Assembly: GCA_947631805.1 (NCBI GenBank)
Contig: CANRNA010000033.1
Location: 1-12,067 of the forward strand
Reading direction: 5' to 3'
Origin: an uncultured Oscillospiraceae bacterium
GTDB taxonomy: Bacteria > Bacillota > Clostridia > Oscillospirales > Oscillospiraceae
DNA length: 12,067 bases
A model generated the notes under the pieces. It saw only the letters and a list, made by a program, of their open reading frames with translations. It searched no databases and was not told the DNA's origin. Both the position numbers and the translations under genes were made by a program. Shown in pieces: positions 6,793 to 12,067 of this stretch. Every line of letters starts with the position of its first letter. Positions within the stretch are counted from its first letter, which is position 1.

Positions 6793-6846
6793 ATGGAAAG
6801 GCGTGTTATTTGTCTGCTCCGGCGAGGGGAGTGGCCTGGGATTTGA
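6793..6846 (+). CDS. 17-codon ORF, possible leader peptide
   Basis: ATG 6793 has the best ribosome binding site in this region (AAGGAG, 6780-6785, seven bases upstream), yet the frame ends after 17 codons (MERRVICLLRRGEWPGI). Its TGA (6844-6846) overlaps a TTG in the frame of the next ORF (TTGA), a classic layout for translational coupling. Four of 17 residues are Arg, in two adjacent pairs that use four different codons (AGG CGT, CGG CGA). No run of a single residue points to a specific amino-acid attenuator. The ribosome binding site can be sequestered by 6633-6646. Alternatively the ORF is the true start of the downstream protein and a one-base indel or a programmed -1 shift separates them. 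Confidence 0.42.
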   Translation: MERRVICLLRRGEWPGI

Positions 6847-7094
6847 CGGTGCAGATGTCCCTGCTGGAGTGGCTGAGCTTTCAGGCCAACTGCTCCCACG
6901 TATCAGAGCTGAAATTCCTCGGTCCCGCCGGGCTGAACCGGCTGCTGCGCAAACTGGAGGGGCTCCCGCCCGAGGCCGCCAGTTTGGAGGAGTGGAACGA
7001 GGTGTTGGAATATCTCCTGGGAGAGCCGCCCTGCCACAACAGACTGACGGCGAAGAGACAGCTTATCATGCTTTTGAAAAAGAACTGGATGTGA
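6843..7094 (+). CDS. Small hypothetical protein, Leu-rich and helical
   Basis: I do not recognise this protein. The body (MSLLEWLSFQANCSHVSEL onward) is rich in Leu, Glu and Trp. It reads like a compact helical cytoplasmic protein without signal peptide or membrane segment, with a basic C-terminus (LLKKNWM). Codon use in the body resembles the neighbouring genes, which supports real coding. The start is uncertain: TTG 6843 overlaps the stop of the 17-codon ORF and has GAGGGGA 12 bases upstream, giving 83 aa; ATG 6855 gives 79 aa but has little upstream signal. The same frame is open back to 6645 but has no ribosome binding site there. The gene lies after the structured leader and before a bidirectional terminator, so it is probably the target of whatever that leader senses. 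Confidence 0.55.
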   Translation: MTVQMSLLEWLSFQANCSHVSELKFLGPAGLNRLLRKLEGLPPEAASLEEWNEVLEYLLGEPPCHNRLTAKRQLIMLLKKNWM

Positions 7095-7116
7095 GCCCGG
7101 CGGCGGACGGATATGA

Positions 7117-7144
7117 CAAAGGCGCACATCGCCGTGCGCCTTTG
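7117..7144. terminator. Bidirectional terminator between convergent genes
   Basis: CAAAGGCGCAC (7117-7127) pairs perfectly with GTGCGCCTTTG (7134-7144) around a 6-base loop. The A and T tracts are within the symmetric stem, so it can work in both directions. It lies between the small plus-strand gene and the minus-strand anti-sigma gene. Confidence 0.8.
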
Positions 7145-7175
7145 CCGCAGGTATTCAAGACAGACGGGCCCCGCC

Positions 7176-7988
7176 TCAATAGGGCGTGGCGGCCGGGGCC
7201 AGGTCCAGCAGGGCCTGGAGGTCGGCCAGGGCGCCGGGGGAGCGGGTGACGGGGGTGTCCCTGTTGTCCCACCATATCAGCGCCTGGGCGTCCTCGCCGG
7301 TGGCGAAGAAATAGCTGGCCCCCTCGTAGTCCACGGAAAACAGCACGGACCAGTCCCCCTCGGAGCCCCCTATCACCTCGCCGCCCTCCAAAAGCGCGGC
7401 GAAGGCGGGGATGCTCTGGGGCGGTATGACGCCCACCGGGTTCCCGGCCACGTCGCACACCTGCAAGGGCTCCGGCTCCGGGGTGACCACGGCCGCCGCT
7501 AGGGGCATATCCGCTCCCCTGGCCAGGGCGATGTCCGCTGTCCCGGCCTCTTCCTCCGGGGCGGCCATGTCCTCCTGGGCATCCTCCACACCGGCTATCA
7601 GATTCTGGGGCGCGGCGGCGGTGGCGGCGCCCTTGGACTGGCGCCAGAACAGCGTGGCGCTCCCGACGGCCGCCAGCACCAGGCAGGCAGCGGCCCCCAG
7701 ACCTATCCAGGAGCGAAGAGAGCGGACAGAGCCCTTGCGGGCGCGGCGGGGGGCGGTGTCCTCCGTCTCGGCGGCTATCTGCTCCATCACGCCCCGGACG
7801 AGCCGGGCAGGGGGCTCGGCCATGGGCTCCTCCCGCAGGGCGGTGGTCATGGCGGAGAAGGCCCGAAACAGCCGGGCGCAATCCGGGCAGGTCCGCAGGT
7901 GGGCCCGCAGGTCCCGCTCCTCCTCCGGAGACAGGGGTTCGTCCACCAGACGCGCCATCAGCTCCTCGTAGTATTCACAGTCAGCCAC
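7176..7988 (-). CDS. Membrane-anchored anti-sigma factor with zinc-finger (ZAS-like) domain
   Basis: The N-terminus carries a putative anti-sigma zinc-binding domain: Cys4 and then His30-x3-Cys34-x2-Cys37 (HLRTCPDC), as in zf-HC2 proteins. These proteins hold an ECF sigma factor at the membrane. A single transmembrane segment covers about residues 93-116. About 150 extracytoplasmic residues follow, acidic at first (EDAQEDMAAPEEEAG) and then a domain I do not recognise. I chose GTG 7988 because GAGAGGAGG lies eight bases upstream and the protein then starts just before the zinc motif; the ATGs at 8030 and 8018 lie deep inside the sigma gene. It overlaps the sigma gene by 8 bases, indicating coupled translation and a matched pair. 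The stimulus is unknown. Length is 270 aa. Confidence 0.88.
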   Translation of the reverse strand: MADCEYYEELMARLVDEPLSPEEERDLRAHLRTCPDCARLFRAFSAMTTALREEPMAEPPARLVRGVMEQIAAETEDTAPRRARKGSVRSLRSWIGLGAAACLVLAAVGSATLFWRQSKGAATAAAPQNLIAGVEDAQEDMAAPEEEAGTADIALARGADMPLAAAVVTPEPEPLQVCDVAGNPVGVIPPQSIPAFAALLEGGEVIGGSEGDWSVLFSVDYEGASYFFATGEDAQALIWWDNRDTPVTRSPGALADLQALLDLAPAATPY

Positions 7989-8598
7989 GGTCTCCGCCTC
8001 CTCTCTTTGCTGTGTCATAGGACGGCTCACGGCCTGAAAAGTTCCCGGTCTCCGTCAGATACCGGGCCAGCTTTCGCCGGGCCCGGAAGATGCGGCTTTT
8101 CACCGTGCCCGGTTCCGCGCCGGTGATCTGGCCTATCTCCTCGTAAGTAAGGCCCTGGATATCCCGCAGGGTCAGCGCCTGGCGGAAGGCGGGCTCCAGC
8201 CGGTCCATCCCCTCCCGGACGGCCTGGCGCAGCTCCTTTTTCTCCAGGACCCGCTGGGGGTCGCTCCCCTCGTCCGGCAGGTCGAAGGTCTCGTCCTCTT
8301 CCCCGGTGAGGGAGCTCTCCCTCCGGCGGCCCGACCGGCGGAGCATGTCCAGGCACACGTTGCTTGTCAGCCGGTACAGCCATACGGAGAACTTGCTGTC
8401 CCCCCGGAAGGAGCGCAGGCCCCGAAAGGCCCGGAGAAAGGCCTCCTGGGAGGCGTCCAGGGCGTCCTGCTCGCTGCGGAGCATGCCCAGGGCCAGGTTG
8501 TATACGCCCTTCTGGTGGGCCAGGACCAGGGATTCAAAGGCGTCTGTCTGCCCGGCCAGCACCCGGCGTATGGCGGCCCGTTCCTCTTCTCTTGTCAT
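7981..8598 (-). CDS. ECF-type RNA polymerase sigma factor (SigW/RpoE-like)
   Basis: A 205-residue group 4 sigma factor. Sigma region 2 spans about residues 22-90, with the polymerase-binding and -10-recognising helices (DALDASQEAFLRAFRGL, SKFSVWLYRLTSNVCLD). Region 4 spans about 127-183, with the helix-turn-helix YEEIGQITGAEPGTVKSRIFRARRKL. Regions 1.1 and 3 are missing, as expected for ECF factors. The ATG at 8598 lies six bases after the dus stop, and its ribosome binding site (GAGGTGA) is inside the end of dus. The gene overlaps its anti-sigma factor by 8 bases, so the pair is cotranscribed with dus. An autoregulatory ECF promoter inside dus may exist but I could not point to one. The short basic, Gly-rich C-terminal tail is probably not functional. 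Confidence 0.93.
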   Translation of the reverse strand: MTREEERAAIRRVLAGQTDAFESLVLAHQKGVYNLALGMLRSEQDALDASQEAFLRAFRGLRSFRGDSKFSVWLYRLTSNVCLDMLRRSGRRRESSLTGEEDETFDLPDEGSDPQRVLEKKELRQAVREGMDRLEPAFRQALTLRDIQGLTYEEIGQITGAEPGTVKSRIFRARRKLARYLTETGNFSGREPSYDTAKRGGGDRG

Positions 8599-8604
8599 AT
8601 TCTG

Positions 8605-9573
8605 TCACCTCAGCTCCCGCTTCACCCGGTCGATAACGGCCCGGATGTCCTCCAGGGTGTTCACCTTCACCATCTCCCGCTTGATGGGCCCGGACCAGGG
8701 CACCCCCCGCAGATACCAGCAGAGCTGGCGGCGGGCCTCCAGACAGGCGTTGTGGGGGTCCTTCCAGGCGCAGGCCAGCTCGAACTGGCGCAGAGCGGTG
8801 TCCATCCGCCGGGCCAGGGGCGGCAGCTCCGGCTCCGGCAGCCCCTCCAGGGCGGCGTTTATCCGGGCGAATATCCAGGGGTCCCCGAAGCAGCCCCGGC
8901 CCACCATGCACATATCCGCGCCGGTGCGCCGCAGCGCCCGGACCGCGTCCTCCCCGGAGAATATGTCCCCGTTGGCGATGACCGGGATGGTCACGGCGGC
9001 CTTCACGTCCCGGATGATGTCCCAGTCAGCCGCGCCCGCGTACATCTGCACCCTGGTGCGGCCGTGGACGGTGATGGCCGCCGCCCCGGCCTGCTGGCAG
9101 ACCTGGGCGAACTCTACCGCGTTCACGCTGCCCCCGTCCCAGCCCTTGCGGAACTTCACCGTCACGGGCACGCCCGCCGTGCGGACGCAGGCCTCTATGA
9201 TGCGCCCGGCCTTTTCCGGGTCCCGCATGAGGGCCGAGCCGTCCCCGCTGCGGACGATTTTTCCCACCGGACAGCCCATGTTGATGTCCAGGATGTCCGC
9301 GCCGGATATCTCCACGGCCATGGGGGCCGCCTCGGCCATGACGGCCGGGTCCGAGCCGAATATCTGCGCGGCCACGGGCCCGTCTCCCTCCGGGCAGTAC
9401 AACAGCTCCCTTGTCTTTGCGTCGTTGTACACCAGGCCCCGGCTGGACACCATCTCCGTGCACGTCAGCGCCGCGCCCAGGCCCCGGCAGATGTGGCGGA
9501 ACGCCGCGTCCGTGACCCCCGCCATGGGGGCCAGCGCCGCCCGCCCCGGTATGTCTGTCTGCCCGATCTTCAT
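8605..9573 (-). CDS. dusB: tRNA-dihydrouridine synthase (DusB family)
   Basis: This is an FMN-dependent enzyme that reduces uridines in the tRNA D-loop. The 322-residue protein begins with a TIM-barrel signature (ALAPMAGVTDAAFR) and has the catalytic Cys101 in NMGCPVGKI. Later come VHGRTRVQMY and IANGDI (FMN phosphate and ring contacts) and GRGCFGDPWIF. The C-terminal helical domain runs from about residue 240. The overall pattern is closest to DusB; the exact target uridine is not certain. ATG 9573 follows GGGAGG by four bases, a short but workable spacing, and lies at the expected family start. The long open frame upstream is only antisense to the next gene. It is the first gene of an operon with the ECF sigma and anti-sigma genes. 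Confidence 0.94.
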   Translation of the reverse strand: MKIGQTDIPGRAALAPMAGVTDAAFRHICRGLGAALTCTEMVSSRGLVYNDAKTRELLYCPEGDGPVAAQIFGSDPAVMAEAAPMAVEISGADILDINMGCPVGKIVRSGDGSALMRDPEKAGRIIEACVRTAGVPVTVKFRKGWDGGSVNAVEFAQVCQQAGAAAITVHGRTRVQMYAGAADWDIIRDVKAAVTIPVIANGDIFSGEDAVRALRRTGADMCMVGRGCFGDPWIFARINAALEGLPEPELPPLARRMDTALRQFELACAWKDPHNACLEARRQLCWYLRGVPWSGPIKREMVKVNTLEDIRAVIDRVKRELR

Positions 9574-9604
9574 AGCGCCTCCCGGGAAAAATCTTCCCCG
9601 GCCC

Positions 9605-9633
9605 ATTGTATAATCAACAGACCGGGGTGTCAA
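9605..9633 (-). promoter_or_regulatory. Sigma-A promoter of the dusB-sigma-anti-sigma operon
   Basis: On the minus strand, a perfect TTGACA (9628-9633) and TACAAT (9605-9610) are 17 bases apart. The start would be near 9598, leaving a leader of about 25 bases. This is a housekeeping promoter, so basal sigma-factor expression would follow dusB. Confidence 0.85.
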
Positions 9634-9680
9634 CCTCTTTCCGCGAGGCAACATAATATTGTTTACATAATTAACCTTTT

Positions 9681-10445
9681 TCACCCGGTGAGCATCTCGT
9701 ATACGACACGGATGAAGAACAGGGCCAGGACGGCGGCGATGAGGGGCTTGACGATCTTGGAGCCCTTGGCGGTGAAGCACCGCACCCCCAGGCTGCACCC
9801 GGCGATGCCGAACAGGCCCGCCGTTATGCCCAGGGGCAGGTCCACCTGGCCGTTGATGAGATAGGTGGTCAGGGCGGCGATGTTGGAGCACAGGTTGATG
9901 GCCTTGGTGGTCCCGGCGGCGTCGGTGAGGGACAGGTGGGCCGCGCCGGTGAGCAGGAGCAGCAAAAACGTCCCCGAGCCGGGGCCGTAAAAGCCGTCGT
10001 ACAGGCCGATGGCCAGGGCCACGGCGGAGCAAATGGCCCCGGTCCGGGCGGGGGAGAGGGGCTGCCTCGCCTCGTCCCCGATGGCCTTGCTCCTGAACAC
10101 GTACAGGGCGGTGAGGGGCAGGATGAACAGGAGGATGATCTTGAATATCCGGTCCGACACGTGCAGGGCCAGGTTGGACCCGGCGGTGGACCCGGCAAAG
10201 GTGAACGCCGCGCACAGCAGGCACAGCCGGGGCCGTATGTAGCCGTTTTTCCAGAATTTCCAGGTGGTGAGGGTGGTGCCCATGGCGGAGCTGAGCTTGT
10301 TGGTGCCTATGCTCAGATGGACCGGGAGCCCGGCGATAAGGTAGGCGGGCAGGGAGATGAGACCGCCGCCTCCGGCGATGGCGTCCACGAAGCCGCCCAG
10401 GAAAATGAGGGGGCAGACGATGAGGTATTGCATCCAGGGGGACAT
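9681..10445 (-). CDS. TSUP (TauE/SafE) family transporter
   Basis: A 254-residue integral membrane protein with about seven to eight hydrophobic segments and the family's N-terminal signature (GGFVDAIAGGGGLISLPAYLIAGLP), followed by GTNKLSSAMGT. The second half repeats the pattern (LYDGFYGPGSGTFLLLL and TKAINLCSNIAAL), as expected from the internal duplication of TSUP proteins. Members export or import sulfite, sulfoacetate or other small organosulfur anions; the substrate here cannot be deduced. The ATG at 10445 has AGGAG seven bases upstream. There is no clear terminator between it and dusB, so some read-through is possible, but dusB has its own promoter. It is divergent from the gamma-carbonic-anhydrase gene. 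Confidence 0.9.
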   Translation of the reverse strand: MSPWMQYLIVCPLIFLGGFVDAIAGGGGLISLPAYLIAGLPVHLSIGTNKLSSAMGTTLTTWKFWKNGYIRPRLCLLCAAFTFAGSTAGSNLALHVSDRIFKIILLFILPLTALYVFRSKAIGDEARQPLSPARTGAICSAVALAIGLYDGFYGPGSGTFLLLLLTGAAHLSLTDAAGTTKAINLCSNIAALTTYLINGQVDLPLGITAGLFGIAGCSLGVRCFTAKGSKIVKPLIAAVLALFFIRVVYEMLTG

Positions 10446-10464
10446 GACTTGCTCCTATCAGCGG

Positions 10465-10493
10465 TTGACACGAACCGATATTTTTATTATAAT
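10465..10493 (+). promoter_or_regulatory. Perfect consensus sigma-A promoter for the carbonic-anhydrase-family gene
   Basis: TTGACA (10465-10470) and TATAAT (10488-10493) are separated by exactly 17 bases. Transcription would start near 10500, giving a leader of about 53 bases with a small CCGG/CCGG hairpin (10518-10530) and AAGGAG (10538-10543). The -10 lies in ATTATAAT, which also reads TATAAT on the minus strand. A divergent promoter for the transporter could overlap it, but its -35 (TAGTTA) is poor. Confidence 0.92.
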
Positions 10494-10552
10494 TTTTCCG
10501 TATAGGCATAACTATACCCGGTCTGGCCGGGAAAAGCAAGGAGAACATTATA

Positions 10553-11062
10553 ATGCTCATCAGTTATAAGGGCAAGACCCCCCAGATAGCGGCCAGCGCC
10601 TTCGTGGCGGACAACGCCGTCATCATCGGGGACGTGACCGTGGGGCCGGACGCCTCCGTCTGGTTCGGGGCCGTCGTCCGGGGGGACAACGGACATATCG
10701 AGATAGGCCGGGGCAGCAACGTGCAGGACAACGCCACCCTCCACTGCGAGCCGGGCCACCCCCTCACCGTGGGGGAGGACGTGACCATCGGCCACAACGC
10801 GGTGGTCCACTGCGCCAGCGTGGGAGACGGAGCGCTCATCGGCATGGGCGCCATCGTGCTGGACGAGGCCCAGGTGGGTGAGGGCGCCATCGTGGGCGCG
10901 GGGGCCGTGGTGACCCAGCGGGCACAGATACCGGCCAACGCCCTGGTGCTGGGCGTGCCCGGCAAGGTGATAAAGACGGACGTGCCGGGCCAGAAGGAGA
11001 CCAATATAGGCAACGCCGCCGGGTATGTGGCCCGGAAGAACGCCTATCTGGCGGAGCGGTGA
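10553..11062 (+). CDS. Gamma-carbonic-anhydrase family protein (left-handed beta-helix)
   Basis: The 169 residues form a run of hexapeptide repeats (VIIGDV, VTIGHN, ALIGMG, AIVGAG and similar), the mark of a left-handed beta-helix trimer. The three metal-ligand histidines of the gamma class are in place: His64 (TLHC), His81 and His86 (GHNAVVHC). The conserved VVRGD segment (41-45) is also present. Homologues such as YrdA and PaaY are often annotated as carbonic anhydrases or acyltransferases, and many lack tested activity, so hydration of CO2 is only a possibility. ATG 10553 has AAGGAG nine bases upstream. Four bases separate its stop from the next gene, so the two are cotranscribed from the consensus promoter at 10465. 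Confidence 0.92.
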   Translation: MLISYKGKTPQIAASAFVADNAVIIGDVTVGPDASVWFGAVVRGDNGHIEIGRGSNVQDNATLHCEPGHPLTVGEDVTIGHNAVVHCASVGDGALIGMGAIVLDEAQVGEGAIVGAGAVVTQRAQIPANALVLGVPGKVIKTDVPGQKETNIGNAAGYVARKNAYLAER

Positions 11063-11066
11063 GCCG

Positions 11067-11936
11067 ATGAAGGGCATCGTTCTGGCCGGGGGCATGGGCA
11101 CCCGCCTCTATCCCATGACGAAGGTGGTCAGCAAGCAGCTTTTGCCAGTCTATGACAAGCCCATGGTGTACTACCCCATGAGCGTGCTGATGCTGGCGGG
11201 GATACGGGAGGTGCTGGTCATCTCCACGCCGGAGGACCTGCCCCGGTATGAGCAGCTTTTGGGGAACGGCGGCCGGTTGGGAATGGATATCCGCTACGCG
11301 GCCCAGACGAGCCCCCGTGGCCTGGCGGACGCCTTTATCCTGGGGGAGCCGTTCATCGGCAGGGACACGGTGTGCCTTATTCTGGGGGACAACGTGTTTT
11401 ACGGCCAGGCCCTGTCCAGCTATCTGGCCAGGGGCGCGGCGCTGCGGGAGGGGGCCATGGTCTTCGGCTACCCGGTGAAGGACCCCTCCGGCTTCGGCGT
11501 GGTGGAGTTCGATGCCTCCGGCCGGGTGGTGTCCCTGGAGGAAAAGCCAGCCCGGCCCAAGAGCCGCTACGCGGTGCCGGGACTGTATTTCTATGACAAC
11601 GACGTGGCGGCCATCGCCAAGGAGGTGGAGCCCTCCGCCAGGGGGGAGATAGAGATAACCTCCATCAACAGCGTCTATCTGCGCCAGGGGCGGCTGAAGG
11701 TCATCCGGGTGGGCCGGGGCATGGCCTGGCTGGACACCGGCTCCCCCGAGGGGCTGCTCAGCGCCGCCCAGTTCGTCCAGACGGTCCAGGAGCGCCAGGG
11801 GTTTTACATAGCATGCCTGGAGGAGATAGCCTGGCGGCAGGGGTGGATAGACACGGAAAAGCTCTTGTCCATCGGCCGGGAGCTGGGTATGACGGACTAC
11901 GGGAAATATCTTCTCAGCCTCCCCTCGGAGCTGTGA
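11067..11936 (+). CDS. rfbA: Glucose-1-phosphate thymidylyltransferase (RmlA/RfbA)
   Basis: This enzyme joins glucose-1-phosphate and dTTP to make dTDP-glucose, the first step of dTDP-L-rhamnose and related deoxysugar synthesis for the cell envelope. The 289 residues match RmlA length. Visible motifs are the nucleotide-binding LAGGMGTRLYPMT (6-18), LPVYDKPMVYYP, the metal-binding Asp108 in LILGDNVFYG, LEEKPARPKS, and AWLDTGSPEGL near the sugar site. ATG 11067 starts four bases after the previous stop and directly precedes the nucleotide-binding loop. The remaining rml genes are not in this window; whether they follow downstream is unknown. The pairing with a gamma-carbonic-anhydrase-type protein has no obvious functional reason. 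Confidence 0.95.
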   Translation: MKGIVLAGGMGTRLYPMTKVVSKQLLPVYDKPMVYYPMSVLMLAGIREVLVISTPEDLPRYEQLLGNGGRLGMDIRYAAQTSPRGLADAFILGEPFIGRDTVCLILGDNVFYGQALSSYLARGAALREGAMVFGYPVKDPSGFGVVEFDASGRVVSLEEKPARPKSRYAVPGLYFYDNDVAAIAKEVEPSARGEIEITSINSVYLRQGRLKVIRVGRGMAWLDTGSPEGLLSAAQFVQTVQERQGFYIACLEEIAWRQGWIDTEKLLSIGRELGMTDYGKYLLSLPSEL

Positions 11937-11952
11937 GGGCGGGGGCGTGAGA

Positions 11953-11971
11953 CCCGGCGGCGGACGCCGGG
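11953..11971. other. Stem-loop without U-tract after rfbA
   Basis: CCCGGCG (11953-11959) pairs with CGCCGGG (11965-11971) around a 5-base loop. It is followed on the plus strand by an A-rich stretch rather than T, so it is not a standard terminator. It may be a processing or stability element, and transcription could continue into the next gene. Confidence 0.45.
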
Positions 11972-12010
11972 ACGGAGAAAAAGAGACAGAGTGAAAGAGG
12001 GGGTGAAGTT

Positions 12011-12067
12011 ATGAGCAACAGCGGCTGGGCGCACTACGGCGACAAGTGGTTTTACATGGGACCGGAC
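12011..12067 (+). CDS. Start of a protein with wall-binding-like aromatic motif, partial
   Basis: An ATG at 12011 follows a strong GAGGGGGTGA site. Nineteen codons are visible before the window ends: MSNSGWAHYGDKWFYMGPD. The GW...G-x-KWFYM spacing resembles the aromatic repeats of choline-binding/CW_binding proteins, such as the C-terminus of the protein encoded at 3589-4716. Unusually, the motif is at the very N-terminus and no signal peptide precedes it. With 19 residues the family cannot be settled. Confidence 0.5.
   Translation, partial: MSNSGWAHYGDKWFYMGPD

Noticed and set aside
6481..6846. 121-codon plus-strand ORF starting at a GTG and sharing the frame of the 17-codon ORF
   Set aside because: It starts inside an RNA stem without a ribosome binding site, runs through several long hairpins, and has an Arg-heavy composition unlike a real protein. 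Only the last 17 codons have a translation signal.
9634..9648. Small hairpin CCTC/GAGG as terminator of the transporter gene
   Set aside because: Only four pairs, no T-tract on the minus strand, and it abuts the -35 of the dusB promoter.
9574..10560. Upstream extension of the dusB frame to give a 651-aa protein
   Set aside because: The extra N-terminal part is antisense to the transporter gene and low in complexity. The ATG at 9573 has a ribosome binding site, a promoter just upstream and the correct family start.

Overview
The window looks like chromosome from a GC-rich, anaerobic Gram-positive of the Clostridia, most likely an Oscillospiraceae-type gut bacterium. The reasons are an oxygen-independent HemZ, strong AGGAGG-type ribosome binding sites, consensus sigma-A promoters, an ECF sigma/anti-sigma pair, a choline-binding-like cell-wall repeat protein, and GC-rich coding with many AUA isoleucine codons. 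The taxon is inferred. No mobile element, CRISPR array, tRNA or rRNA gene was seen.

Layout: (1) 1-1073, minus: an FAD-dependent oxidoreductase, cut by the window edge, divergent from (2) 1230-4716, plus: hemZ, a uridine-kinase-like kinase and a secreted proline/threonine-rich cell-wall-binding protein, ending in an intrinsic terminator. (3) 4792-6346, plus: pyruvate kinase as a single-gene unit with its own promoter and terminator. (4) 6347-7144: a 500-base non-coding stretch with a strong extended -10 promoter and several long RNA hairpins, leading into a 17-codon ORF that overlaps a small unknown protein of about 83 aa; a bidirectional terminator closes it. (5) 7176-10445, minus: TSUP transporter, then dusB-type dihydrouridine synthase, ECF sigma factor and zinc-finger anti-sigma factor, the last three packed as one operon behind a TTGACA/TACAAT promoter. 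(6) 10465-12067, plus: a perfect consensus promoter driving a gamma-carbonic-anhydrase-family protein and an RmlA/RfbA sugar nucleotidyltransferase, then the first 19 codons of another gene whose product starts like a cell-wall-binding repeat.

Most genes are housekeeping. The envelope is a recurring theme: secreted wall-binding protein, nucleotide-sugar synthesis, and a membrane-anchored anti-sigma factor.

The most unusual part is region 4. Its predicted RNA begins one base before a 9-bp helix that joins positions 6455-6463 to 6679-6687. A second helix (6633-6646 with 6775-6791) would bury the ribosome binding site of the 17-codon ORF. The two helices cross each other, so they either form a pseudoknot or exclude each other. 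I could not match this RNA to a family I know; it is the best candidate here for an undescribed regulatory RNA or leader switch. A second genome-level signal is scarcity of GATC, with Ile codon choice shifted to AUA after codons ending in G.
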